Source: Flavobacteriales bacterium UBA3376
GTDB taxonomy: Bacteria; Bacteroidota; Bacteroidia; Flavobacteriales; Weeksellaceae
Assembly: GCA_002359055.1 (NCBI GenBank)
Contig: DEQC01000109.1
Coordinates: 27,473 to 49,439, forward strand
Length of the DNA stretch: 21,967 nucleotides
Direction: 5' to 3'
In this document: piece by piece, positions 1 to 7,005 of the stretch
How the letters are laid out: each line of letters opens with the position of its first letter
How positions within the stretch are numbered: the stretch's first letter is position 1
Notes under the pieces: generated by a model
Databases searched by the model: none
Told to the model about the DNA's origin: nothing
The model's input: only the letters and a program-made list of their open reading frames with translations
Translations under genes and position numbers: made by a program

Positions 1-134
1 GGCAATTTACCCACATGCCAATTTCCAGTTCCTGCAGAATCGACTTTAAAGTTTTCAGGCAGTTTAGTTTTCATAATTCCTTCTGCCAAAGGCGATCTAC
101 AAATATTACCCAAACAAACCATTAAAATTTTCAT
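1..134 (-). CDS. Low-molecular-weight protein tyrosine phosphatase, partial (C-terminus outside window)
   Basis: The start codon is at 134 and only the first 44 codons are in the window; the rest continues past position 1. The N-terminus reads MKILMVCLGNICRSPLAEG. This contains the family P-loop C-x5-R (Cys7 to Arg13, with the following Ser), which in this family holds the nucleophilic cysteine that takes phosphate from phosphotyrosine. The Asp general acid of the family lies in the missing part. The gene starts 10 bp after the dnaA stop on the same strand, so the two are probably co-transcribed; phosphatase next to dnaA is an arrangement I recall from flavobacteria. A cytosolic enzyme is expected. 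The physiological substrate cannot be read from the sequence. A family member could instead act as an arsenate reductase, but the context does not suggest that. Confidence 0.9.
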   Translation of the reverse strand, partial: MKILMVCLGNICRSPLAEGIMKTKLPENFKVDSAGTGNWHVGKL

Positions 135-144
135 ATGTAAAGTT

Positions 145-1578
145 TTATTCCGAACCAATTTTTCTATTCAAATCCTCTACATAACCTCTGAAAATCTTAT
201 CGGTTTCAGACAAATTCTTAACAGTTTTACATGCGTGAAGAACAGTTGCGTGATCACGTTTTCCTATTTGCGAACCAATACTCGCCAAAGAAGCTTTGGT
301 GTATTTCTTTGCAAAATACATCGCCAATTGTCTGGCTTGAACAATATCTCGCTTACGTGTTTTGGATTGAACTTCTTCGATTGGAATTTTGAAATAATCA
401 CAAACTACTCTTTGGATATAATCGATGGAAATTTCTTTTCTCGTATTTGAAATAAAATTAGAAAGAGTCTTTTTAGTTAATTCTAAAGTGATTTCTTTCT
501 TATTCAAAGTCGATTGAGCGATGATAGAATTTAGGCAACCTTCGAGTTCTCTGATATTGGTTTTGATGTTTTTAGCGATATAATTCACTACATCTTCAGG
601 AAGTTCGATTCCATCTTTTTCCATTTTATGTTTCAAAATCGCCAATCTCGTATCATAATCCGGCAATTGCAAATCGGCAGAAAGTCCCCATTTGAATCTT
701 GAAATGAGTCTTTGCTCAATATCTTGAATATCTACTGGTGGTTTATCAGATGTAAGAATTATCTGTTTACCTTTTTGTTGCAGATCATTGAAGATATTGA
801 AAAAGACATCTTGGGTTGCTTTTTTGCTCGATAAAAAATGTATGTCGTCTATGATTAAGATATCGATCATTTGATAAAAATGGATAAAATCATTTCTATT
901 GTTGTTTCTGGCTGCATCTGTAAATTGTTGTACGAATTTATCTGTCGAAACATATAGAACTGTTTTATCAGGATGATATTCTTTGGCTTCTAAACCGATG
1001 GCATGTGCCAAATGAGTTTTCCCTAATCCAACTCCACCATAAATAAACAATGGGTTGAAAGCTGTTCCTCCAGGTCGTTTAGCTACAGCTTTACCGGCAG
1101 ATCTCGCCAAACGATTGCTCTCCCCTTCTATAAAATTCCCAAAATTGTAGTTTACATTTAATTGAGAGTCTATTTTGATTTTTTGTAAACCTGGGATAAT
1201 GAAAGGATTTTTAACCTTAGTACTATCAATTGGTAAAGGTGCATCGACTTCTTGAGGTTTTATTTTCTCACGATTGGTACTCGGTATATTTACTGTGTAT
1301 TTATCTTTACCCGAAGACACTTTTTGATCCATCACTATACTATAGACCAATTTAGCATCTTTGCCCAATTCTTTTTGTAATGCTATCTTTAGTAATTTGA
1401 CATAATGTTCTTCCAACCATTCATAGAAAAATTTACTAGGTACCTGAATGGTCAAAATGTTCTTGTTTAATTTTACTGGACGAATAGGAGAAAACCAAGT
1501 TTTGAAAGCTTGCTCTTGAATGTTGTCACTAACAAATTTCAGACAATTTTCCCAAACCGTTTCCGCAGTTTTTCCCAT
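145..1578 (-). CDS. dnaA: Chromosomal replication initiator protein DnaA
   Basis: DnaA is the AAA+ ATPase that binds and melts the replication origin. The 477-residue length is normal. An N-terminal domain I (about residues 1-85) has the family W-x-x-C-L-x-F pattern and an F-x-x-W-F-x-P-I motif. It is followed by a short variable linker and the AAA+ domain from about residue 140. Walker A (GGVGLGKTH) is at 181-189 and Walker B (ILIIDDIHF) at 240-248. R294 in the LISRFKWG segment is a candidate arginine finger. The C-terminal domain IV carries the DnaA signature around 439-453 (GKRDHATVLHACKTV), which reads DnaA boxes. ATG at 1578 fits the family N-terminus. The gene is divergent from the thioesterase gene and lies upstream of a phosphatase gene. 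No clear promoter was found in the 168-bp upstream gap. Confidence 0.98.
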   Translation of the reverse strand: MGKTAETVWENCLKFVSDNIQEQAFKTWFSPIRPVKLNKNILTIQVPSKFFYEWLEEHYVKLLKIALQKELGKDAKLVYSIVMDQKVSSGKDKYTVNIPSTNREKIKPQEVDAPLPIDSTKVKNPFIIPGLQKIKIDSQLNVNYNFGNFIEGESNRLARSAGKAVAKRPGGTAFNPLFIYGGVGLGKTHLAHAIGLEAKEYHPDKTVLYVSTDKFVQQFTDAARNNNRNDFIHFYQMIDILIIDDIHFLSSKKATQDVFFNIFNDLQQKGKQIILTSDKPPVDIQDIEQRLISRFKWGLSADLQLPDYDTRLAILKHKMEKDGIELPEDVVNYIAKNIKTNIRELEGCLNSIIAQSTLNKKEITLELTKKTLSNFISNTRKEISIDYIQRVVCDYFKIPIEEVQSKTRKRDIVQARQLAMYFAKKYTKASLASIGSQIGKRDHATVLHACKTVKNLSETDKIFRGYVEDLNRKIGSE

Positions 1579-1746
1579 ATTTTTTGTTTGTAAAAGTTTT
1601 TTGATTAATAAGTTCGATTAATTCGTACTAATATAGTAGGATTTTATTTTCAAAGCAAAAATGCTCATAATTATTGAGTAAAAAAAACTGTAGCCCTATT
1701 GACTTTTATCTAATATATTTGTAACAGAATTTAATCCAAAATAACC
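1579..1746. other. Divergent intergenic region dnaA / thioesterase
   Basis: This AT-rich 168-bp gap separates dnaA (leftward) from the thioesterase gene (rightward). A heptamer GATTAAT occurs twice in direct orientation at 1603-1609 and 1616-1622, 13 bp apart and close to the dnaA start, which could be a regulator site. No sequence matching the DnaA box consensus TTATNCACA was found on either strand, so there is no support for an origin here. Confidence 0.4.
1714..1721 (+). promoter_or_regulatory. Candidate -7 box for the thioesterase gene
   Basis: TATATTTG matches the Bacteroidota -7 consensus TAnnTTTG exactly and lies 25 bp before the ATG at 1747. No TTG lies at the expected -33 spacing; the TTG at 1699-1701 is too close (12 nt). 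The call therefore rests on the -7 element and its position alone. Confidence 0.45.
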
Positions 1747-2187
1747 ATGAATTTAAACGAAATTTCTACAGCAATTTCAACAACAATTTCACTTCGAGTG
1801 AGATACGGCGAAACCGATCAAATGGGAATCGTCTATCACGGCAACTATCCTTCTTATCTCGAGGTCGCGAGAATACAATTTTTCAATCATATCGGTATTT
1901 CTTACAAAAGTCTTGAAGAAAATGGAATCATGCTTCCTGTAACTGACTTGAATATCAAATACTTAAAACCTGCTCATTTCGATGAAGAATTGTCAATCCG
2001 TGTGAGTTTAAGAGAAATTCCGAAAGGTCCGAGAATTATTTTTGACTATGAAATCTTCAATAAAAACGGAAACTTATTAACAACTGCAAGCACAAATCTC
2101 GCATTTATTAACAATGAAAATAGACGCCCAATTAGGTGTCCAGAATCTATAATTGAACGATTAAATTCATTAAAAAATCAAAGCTAA
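1747..2187 (+). CDS. Acyl-CoA thioesterase, YbgC / 4-hydroxybenzoyl-CoA thioesterase family
   Basis: This is a 146-residue single-hotdog-fold protein, the usual length for the family. The diagnostic stretch RYGETDQMGIVYHGNY (about residues 19-34) contains Asp24, which aligns with the catalytic aspartate of 4-hydroxybenzoyl-CoA thioesterase, followed by the Tyr/His-Gly-Asn segment that caps the active site. Family members hydrolyse acyl-CoA thioesters in the cytosol as homotetramers; the chain-length preference cannot be read here. The ATG at 1747 leaves a short non-conserved leader of about 15 residues before the first hotdog strand. The gene is monocistronic: dnaA diverges from it, and it converges tail-to-tail with yigZ, only 10 bp separating the stops. 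Bacteroidota -7 box at 1714-1721. There is no tol-pal cluster nearby, so the specific name ybgC is not assigned. Confidence 0.9.
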   Translation: MNLNEISTAISTTISLRVRYGETDQMGIVYHGNYPSYLEVARIQFFNHIGISYKSLEENGIMLPVTDLNIKYLKPAHFDEELSIRVSLREIPKGPRIIFDYEIFNKNGNLLTTASTNLAFINNENRRPIRCPESIIERLNSLKNQS

Positions 2188-2197
2188 TTTCGAGTGT

Positions 2198-2797
2198 CTA
2201 ATGATCGATTTTTACATTGTACAAAGGTTCAAAACTCGCTAAAAATTCATCCAAAATTTCCATTCGAATTCTTACGCTCAGTTTGCATTTATCGGTAAAT
2301 TCTGTATCGATTACTTCTGCATTGAATCGATCGACATTTCGCATAACACTTCCTTGATCTTCGTAAGAAAATTCAAAATTCACCTTTTTGCTCAGATGTT
2401 TCTCAACGATTTTAGCTTCATCCAAAGCCAATTGAGCCGATAATTTATAAGCTTTGATCAAACCGCTTACACCTAATTTAGTTCCACCATAATAGCGAAC
2501 AGAAGCCACCAAAACAAAAGTTACTTCCTTTGAAACTATCTGATTATAAATAGGTAAACCAGCACTACCCGACGGTTCTCCATCATCATTGGCTCTGTAA
2601 TTTTCTCCTTCCAAACCCAATCGATAAGCATAACAAATATGCGTAGCATCTGGATATCTCGCCCACAACGCATCTAATCTTCCTTTCACTTCATCTTCAT
2701 CCATAACCGGATAAGCATAACTGATGAACTTACTTCCTTTTTCTCTAAAAGTAACATCTTCAACAGCTTTGGCTATGGTTTGATAAGAATAAATCAT
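2198..2797 (-). CDS. YigZ / IMPACT family protein
   Basis: The 199-residue product has the two hallmark motifs of the YigZ/IMPACT (UPF0029) family: DGEPSGSAG at residues 72-80 and RYYGGTKLG at 101-109. The N-terminal half is the conserved UPF0029 domain and the C-terminal half (about 135-199) fits the small ferredoxin-like second domain. The molecular function of bacterial members is not settled; eukaryotic IMPACT modulates the Gcn2 stress kinase, which bacteria lack. Its ATG overlaps the ribD stop by 4 bp (ATGA), so it is translationally coupled to ribD and is the last gene of that unit. Assignment to the family is secure; a cellular role cannot be inferred beyond co-expression with riboflavin synthesis. 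Confidence 0.93.
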   Translation of the reverse strand: MIYSYQTIAKAVEDVTFREKGSKFISYAYPVMDEDEVKGRLDALWARYPDATHICYAYRLGLEGENYRANDDGEPSGSAGLPIYNQIVSKEVTFVLVASVRYYGGTKLGVSGLIKAYKLSAQLALDEAKIVEKHLSKKVNFEFSYEDQGSVMRNVDRFNAEVIDTEFTDKCKLSVRIRMEILDEFLASFEPLYNVKIDH

Positions 2798-3825
2798 CGT
2801 TGGTAAATTTCTAATGTATCGGTGTCTAATTTTTTTCTATTTTTCAAGCTTACATCCAAAATCGGTGCTTTAATTCCGGTACTCCAAAAATTGTTGTTTG
2901 CTTTTAAAACTCTTGCTTCATCCCATAATCCTCTATCGATGAAATGCATCAAAGTCTGCTTTCCTCCTTCTATGATAATTGATTGAATTTCTATTTCATA
3001 CAAATGATTCAATATTTGCTGTACAACATCTGCATCGAAATCAATTGAAACAAAGTTTAAATTTTTCGAGTTTTCTTTGATTTTTTCTGTAAAAACTATG
3101 GTCGGTTGACTTTGATCGAACAAATTTAAATCCTCATTTAAATTTAAATTTCTATCGGGTACAATTCTCACAGGTTGATTTCCTTTCCAAAGTCTTGCAT
3201 TCAATTGTGGATTATCAAATTGAGCAGTTTTTCTTCCCACCAAAATCGCTTGTTCTTCCGTTCTCCATTGATGAACGATTTGTTTTGAATAAATATTGGT
3301 GATCCATTTTTGTTCGCCCGATTCAGTTGAAATAAATCCATCGGTCGTTTCGGCCCACTTCAAAATTATATAAGGTCTTTTGTTTTGATGAAATGTAAAA
3401 AACCTTTTGTTCAGTGCTTGAGCTTGATTTTCTAAAACTCCGACTTTTACTTCTATTCCTGCTTTTCTCATTTTTTCAATTCCCAATCCATTCACTTTTG
3501 CAAAGGGATCAGAAGTTCCTATCACCACTTTCGGAATTTCATGTTGAATGATCAAGTCCGAACAAGGAGGAGTTTTCCCAAAATGCGCACAAGGTTCAAG
3601 CGAAACATAAAGAGTCGATTGTTTCAAAATGCTTTTATCGGTCAGCTGTTGAATCGCGTTGACTTCCGCATGAGGTTCTCCTGCTTTTTGATGCCAAGAT
3701 TCAGCAATTATCTCATTGCCCAAAGTAATTACACAACCGACCATAGGATTTGGATAAGTCTGCCCCAATCCATTTTTGGCCAGTTGAATACAACGTTGCA
3801 TCATTTGTTCATCAAATTCACTCAT
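2794..3825 (-). CDS. ribD: Bifunctional riboflavin biosynthesis protein RibD (deaminase/reductase)
   Basis: RibD performs two steps of riboflavin synthesis in the cytosol: zinc-dependent deamination of the diaminopyrimidine ribosylamino phosphate, then NADPH-dependent reduction of the ribose. The N-terminal deaminase domain (about 1-145) has the PHAEVNA zinc/catalytic motif (His52, Glu54) and the second zinc motif PCAHFGKTPPC (Cys79, Cys88). The reductase domain (about 148-343) begins with RPYIILKWAETTDGFI and includes the IEGG motif at 285-288. At 343 residues it is near the usual length and both halves look complete. It overlaps yigZ by 4 bp. No consensus promoter is visible immediately upstream, and an intrinsic terminator of the DUF349 gene ends about 20 bp before its start. 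Transcription may depend on read-through or on an atypical promoter. Confidence 0.97.
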   Translation of the reverse strand: MSEFDEQMMQRCIQLAKNGLGQTYPNPMVGCVITLGNEIIAESWHQKAGEPHAEVNAIQQLTDKSILKQSTLYVSLEPCAHFGKTPPCSDLIIQHEIPKVVIGTSDPFAKVNGLGIEKMRKAGIEVKVGVLENQAQALNKRFFTFHQNKRPYIILKWAETTDGFISTESGEQKWITNIYSKQIVHQWRTEEQAILVGRKTAQFDNPQLNARLWKGNQPVRIVPDRNLNLNEDLNLFDQSQPTIVFTEKIKENSKNLNFVSIDFDADVVQQILNHLYEIEIQSIIIEGGKQTLMHFIDRGLWDEARVLKANNNFWSTGIKAPILDVSLKNRKKLDTDTLEIYQR

Positions 3826-3846
3826 TTGCTTCTAATTATAATAAAA

Positions 3847-3874
3847 ACACCTCACAAGCAAGCTTGTAAGGTGT
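3847..3874 (-). terminator. Intrinsic terminator of the DUF349 gene
   Basis: Two 13-nt arms (3847-3859 and 3862-3874) form a hairpin with a 2-nt loop. In the leftward transcript the only imperfect pair is a G-U wobble, whereas the rightward transcript would have a C-A mismatch, so it belongs to the minus strand. A T-rich tract (TTTTTATTAT) follows on the minus strand. It lies 25 bp after the DUF349 stop and about 20 bp before the ribD start. Confidence 0.8.
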
Positions 3875-3898
3875 AGTTATATCTAAAAAATACAATTA

Positions 3899-5893
3899 TC
3901 AATCTTCAGCTTCCTCTTCATCTAAATCGATTTGATGCAATCTCCTCAATTTAATTTCTGCTTCTGTCAATAGATTTCTCTTTTCTTCGATTTGTCTATA
4001 AACATCTCTTAGCAAAGGGCTATTTTCATCGGCATTCGCAAAGAAACTCACATTGTTTTCTAATTGTGTAATTTCCTTTTCTAAATCTTCAATCTTCTTA
4101 CGAGATTTTTTGATTTCTTCGTCCAATAAATTTCCGTCCAAATCTGATTTGATTTGATCGACCAATGAAGACATTTTGAAATCTTGAACTTCGTTGTCTG
4201 TCAAGCCAAATGACTTCACCAATTCATTGACCAATTTATTGTATTCGGAATTGATGCTCGTATTTGCAGAAGGAACTTTTCCTACACTGTTCCAACGAAT
4301 GTTGAACTCATTGATTTTATCAAGATTTTCTTGAACTTCCTCTGTAGGTTTGAAAGCTTTCAATTCTTCTAAAATAGCTTCTTTCTTCTCTAAATTATCC
4401 AATTGAGCTTGAGACGCTCTGTTGGCACGATCTTTATAATTATCAAAGAATTTATTACATGCAGTTTTGAATTCCTTCCAAATTTTATCGGAATGTTTTC
4501 TCGGCACATGACCAATTTTTTTCCATTCTGATTGAATTCTTTTTACCACTTGAACCGATTTGTTCCAGTCGGTACTATCAGCATGTTCTTTAGCGATTTC
4601 CAACAATTCCATTTTCTTTTCTAAGTTGGATTGTTGTTCAGCTTTTAGATTTTTATAAAATTCGTTTTTCTTGTGGTTAAATTCACGAGTTGCCTCTTTG
4701 AATTCATTCCACATTCTTTGATTATGCTCTCTTGGAACTCTTCCTACAGCCAAAAAGTTATCACGCAATGAATTTAGCTTTCTAATTCCTGATTGCCATT
4801 CTCCGTGATTTTTATTGTCCGAATTTTGTAAGAGTCCTCTTATTTCAGCAATTATATCTTCTTTTTTCTTTAAGTTTTCTTCTTGTTCTGCTTTTAGTTT
4901 TTCACTAATCTCAGATTTACGATCATGAATTTTATTCGTCAGTTCTTTAAAAACTTGCCAAGTTGGTTCTCTATGTTCTTCTGCCACTGGAACTGCTTCT
5001 TCCTTCCAAAGTCTATGTAAATATTGCAATTCGTTCAGCGCTTTTTGAACATTGTCTTCTTTCACCAATTCTTCGGCTCGTTTGATGATCGAATGACGAA
5101 CTTCTAAATTGTGTGCATAATCCAATTCACGCAATTCTTTGTTCAGATCTAAATATTCGTAAAAATTATCTAAATGGTGAAAATAAGTTCTGAAAACATT
5201 TCCAGCTTGTGCTTTAGGAATGCTCCCTGCGTTATGCCAACGAGTTTTTAGTTCTCTGAACTTTTTGAAAACATTTGAAATATCTTCATTTGGCTCTGTA
5301 TATAGCGCTTTTAGCTCTTCGATGATTTGGTTTCTCTCTTCGAGATTTTCTTGTTGAGTTTTTTCCAATTCCTTGAAGTAAGCATCCAATTGTCTTCTAT
5401 AATCGCCATAAACAGCATTGAATTCACTTTTCAAAGGATTGTGGTAATGAAAATCCAAAGGCTCTCCTCCTTCAGCAACAAATGCTTCTTTCTTTTCTTT
5501 TTCTTCCGCATCGAAAATTGCAAAAGCAGCCTCTCTGATTTGTCTAAAATGATCTCGCAACTTACGTGCAGGATGATTTTTCAACAATTCTCTGGCTTCA
5601 CCGATGAGCACTTCTATCGGTAATTCTGCATAATCTTTTAAAGGAATAATTTCTTCTTTTGAATCTTCCTCATCCTTATTTGATTCTGTTTTATAATCTT
5701 CAGGACCTTCTTCTTCAGATGATTGAGAGGTTTCAGATTGATTCTCAACTTCTTTCTCTGATTCAGTTTCAGCTTCTTTTGCAGGTGTATTCTCTGTTTC
5801 ACTTGCAGTCAAGTCTTTATCAGAATTCTTAGAAATATTTTTTTCATTTACTCCATCTGCATCGTTGTGCAGGTTATCCAATTCAGTTGTCAT
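3899..5893 (-). CDS. DUF349 repeat protein
   Basis: This 664-residue, highly charged protein is conserved in Bacteroidota, with no defined biochemical role that I can support. Residues 1-88 are an acidic, Ser/Glu-rich, probably disordered tail. Then come about five DUF349 helical repeats with the pattern W-x5-VP-x6-W-x-F-(30)-L-x-K-K. The clear centres are near 219-250, 295-326, 376-408, 455-487 and 532-563; the 295-326 repeat reads WKEEAVP. A degenerate copy may lie at about 105-180. Residues 590-655 look like a coiled coil. There is no signal peptide, so it is probably cytosolic. In other bacteria, DUF349 proteins have been linked to nucleic-acid or stress phenotypes, but that is not evident here. 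It has its own promoter at 5918-5949 and a terminator at 3847-3874. A fragment of aroE lies directly upstream. Confidence 0.9.
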   Translation of the reverse strand: MTTELDNLHNDADGVNEKNISKNSDKDLTASETENTPAKEAETESEKEVENQSETSQSSEEEGPEDYKTESNKDEEDSKEEIIPLKDYAELPIEVLIGEARELLKNHPARKLRDHFRQIREAAFAIFDAEEKEKKEAFVAEGGEPLDFHYHNPLKSEFNAVYGDYRRQLDAYFKELEKTQQENLEERNQIIEELKALYTEPNEDISNVFKKFRELKTRWHNAGSIPKAQAGNVFRTYFHHLDNFYEYLDLNKELRELDYAHNLEVRHSIIKRAEELVKEDNVQKALNELQYLHRLWKEEAVPVAEEHREPTWQVFKELTNKIHDRKSEISEKLKAEQEENLKKKEDIIAEIRGLLQNSDNKNHGEWQSGIRKLNSLRDNFLAVGRVPREHNQRMWNEFKEATREFNHKKNEFYKNLKAEQQSNLEKKMELLEIAKEHADSTDWNKSVQVVKRIQSEWKKIGHVPRKHSDKIWKEFKTACNKFFDNYKDRANRASQAQLDNLEKKEAILEELKAFKPTEEVQENLDKINEFNIRWNSVGKVPSANTSINSEYNKLVNELVKSFGLTDNEVQDFKMSSLVDQIKSDLDGNLLDEEIKKSRKKIEDLEKEITQLENNVSFFANADENSPLLRDVYRQIEEKRNLLTEAEIKLRRLHQIDLDEEEAED

Positions 5894-5917
5894 AACTCGT
5901 TATTTTCTGTGAGTTAG

Positions 5918-5949
5918 CAAAGCTAATAAAACTAAGCTTATTTACAAAA
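5918..5949 (-). promoter_or_regulatory. Promoter of the DUF349 gene
   Basis: On the minus strand TTTTG (5949-5945) is followed after 19 nt by TAGCTTTG (5925-5918), a full match to the Bacteroidota TTTG-N19-TAnnTTTG arrangement. A start of transcription near 5911 would give a leader of about 18 nt before ATG 5893. The -33 element falls in the last two codons (CTT TTG) of the aroE fragment at 5942-5986. Confidence 0.72.
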
Positions 5950-5986
5950 GTTGATTCCAAATTTCCCAAGATTTTTCTGCTTGTAA
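5942..5986 (-). pseudogene. Orphan 3' end of aroE (fragment)
   Basis: On the minus strand this reads LQAEKSWEIWNQLL plus a stop. The intact AroE ends LQAEKSWEIWNELIN. At DNA level 5949-5988 matches 9641-9680 at 37 of 40 bases, including an unbroken 21-bp run (5954-5974 and 9646-9666). Two of the three differences are synonymous (TTG/TTA, GAG/GAA), which suggests an independently evolved aroE copy rather than a fresh duplication. An in-frame TAG lies two codons upstream and similarity fades beyond it, so it cannot encode an enzyme. It lies 48 bp upstream of the DUF349 start, on the same strand. Confidence 0.82.
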
Positions 5987-6165
5987 AATCTACTTTTTAA
6001 AACTATACTTAATTATTTAGTTTTTTTCATCCAACTGAAGAAAAGAGTTTTCATTAGTATCAATTGCATTTGTCTGAGTCAATAAAACCTCTAAAAAATT
6101 ATATTATATATCCTTAAAAATAAACCTCAACCCATTACCTTTAACTTTTCATTAACTTTTTTTTC

Positions 6166-6197
6166 TTTGGTCATTAGTTTTTAATCCTTTAAACTTG
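6166..6197 (+). promoter_or_regulatory. Candidate promoter of the GLPGLI/barrel gene pair
   Basis: TTTG at 6166-6169 is followed after 20 nt by TAAACTTG at 6190-6197, one mismatch from the Bacteroidota -7 consensus TAnnTTTG. A transcript starting near 6204 would have a leader of roughly 55-60 nt before ATG 6262. Confidence 0.5.
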
Positions 6198-6261
6198 TCT
6201 TTTATTAACCAAAAAACAATTTAATCATCTTATTTATTTTCAATTAAAAAACTTTGTTCCT

Positions 6262-7005
6262 ATGATTAAATTTTTATTCAGCCTAATTGTATCTCTATCA
6301 TTCTGCCTAAATTCTTTTGGACAAAACAATAAAGTTTATGGAAAAGTCAAATATGAATGGAAAAAGACCAAACCTCATGTTGGAGTAGTTTTAAGCGAAC
6401 TCATCTTTGACGAAAATAATTCTCTTTTTGAATGGCAAAACAAAAAATCAACCGATCAACAAGAAACTGACAATACCACTCATTTTTATTTAAATTCAAA
6501 AGATAATTTAGACCATTGGATATTTAAAAATTCTAAAGAAAGGGTTATTTATTTGAATTTATTTGTCAATGACAACAATTATTTAGTGAAAAATGATCAA
6601 TTAGAATTGGATTGGGATTTAGAAGATGAATATCGAACTATTCATAATTTCAAATGCCAAAAAGCAACTACTACTTATCAGAATAGAAAAATAACCGCTT
6701 GGTTTTCAGAAGAATTAGCCATTCCTTATGGGCCGCATATTTGGACAGGACTTCCGGGGCTTGTACTGGAAGTTTATGACGATAAATATGTAAATCATTT
6801 CATTGCAACAAATTTAGAAATCAATCAAAATCCTTCCCAAGCGTTTGACAAATTAAATACTATTGATATTTCAAAATTCATTACTGTTTCTGAATATGAT
6901 AAAATAGTTGATTCAAGTATAGAAGAATTGGAAAACAAACTTAATTCAAGAAGAGGAGTCAATGAAAAACCCATAAGATTTGATGATTGTGAGGATTGCA
7001 ATTAA
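6262..7005 (+). CDS. GLPGLI family exported protein
   Basis: The 247-residue product begins with a signal peptide (MIKFLFSLIVSLSFCLNSFG, then Q), so it is exported to the periplasm or outer-membrane face. The family motif is present exactly as GLPGL at 163-167, inside WTGLPGLVLEV. It is preceded by the conserved KCQKA (131-135) and AWFSEEL (146-152) stretches. GLPGLI proteins are Bacteroidota-specific and usually of unknown function. The same core precedes the PNGase F-like domains of the protein at 15783-17477. The C-terminus ends DDCEDCN, with a CxxC pair at 243 and 246. The last 23-26 bp overlap the start of the barrel gene in another frame, so the two are translationally coupled and probably work together. 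A substrate cannot be named. Confidence 0.92.
   Translation: MIKFLFSLIVSLSFCLNSFGQNNKVYGKVKYEWKKTKPHVGVVLSELIFDENNSLFEWQNKKSTDQQETDNTTHFYLNSKDNLDHWIFKNSKERVIYLNLFVNDNNYLVKNDQLELDWDLEDEYRTIHNFKCQKATTTYQNRKITAWFSEELAIPYGPHIWTGLPGLVLEVYDDKYVNHFIATNLEINQNPSQAFDKLNTIDISKFITVSEYDKIVDSSIEELENKLNSRRGVNEKPIRFDDCEDCN

Larger units (their letters stand above)
5894..6261. other. Intergenic region between the DUF349 and GLPGLI genes
   Basis: This 368-bp divergent gap holds, from left to right, the DUF349 promoter, the aroE 3' fragment, about 170 bp of AT-rich sequence in which I see no gene or repeat, and a candidate promoter for the GLPGLI gene. No terminator hairpin or RNA gene was recognised. Confidence 0.6.

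Noticed and set aside
1699..1721. TTGAC and TATATTTG as a complete promoter for the thioesterase gene
   Set aside because: The spacer is only 12 nt, too short for a -33/-7 pair, so only the -7 box was kept.
3541..3876. 111-codon open frame on the plus strand
   Set aside because: It is antisense to the ribD start and the terminator, has no family resemblance or promoter, and ribD on the other strand is clearly real.
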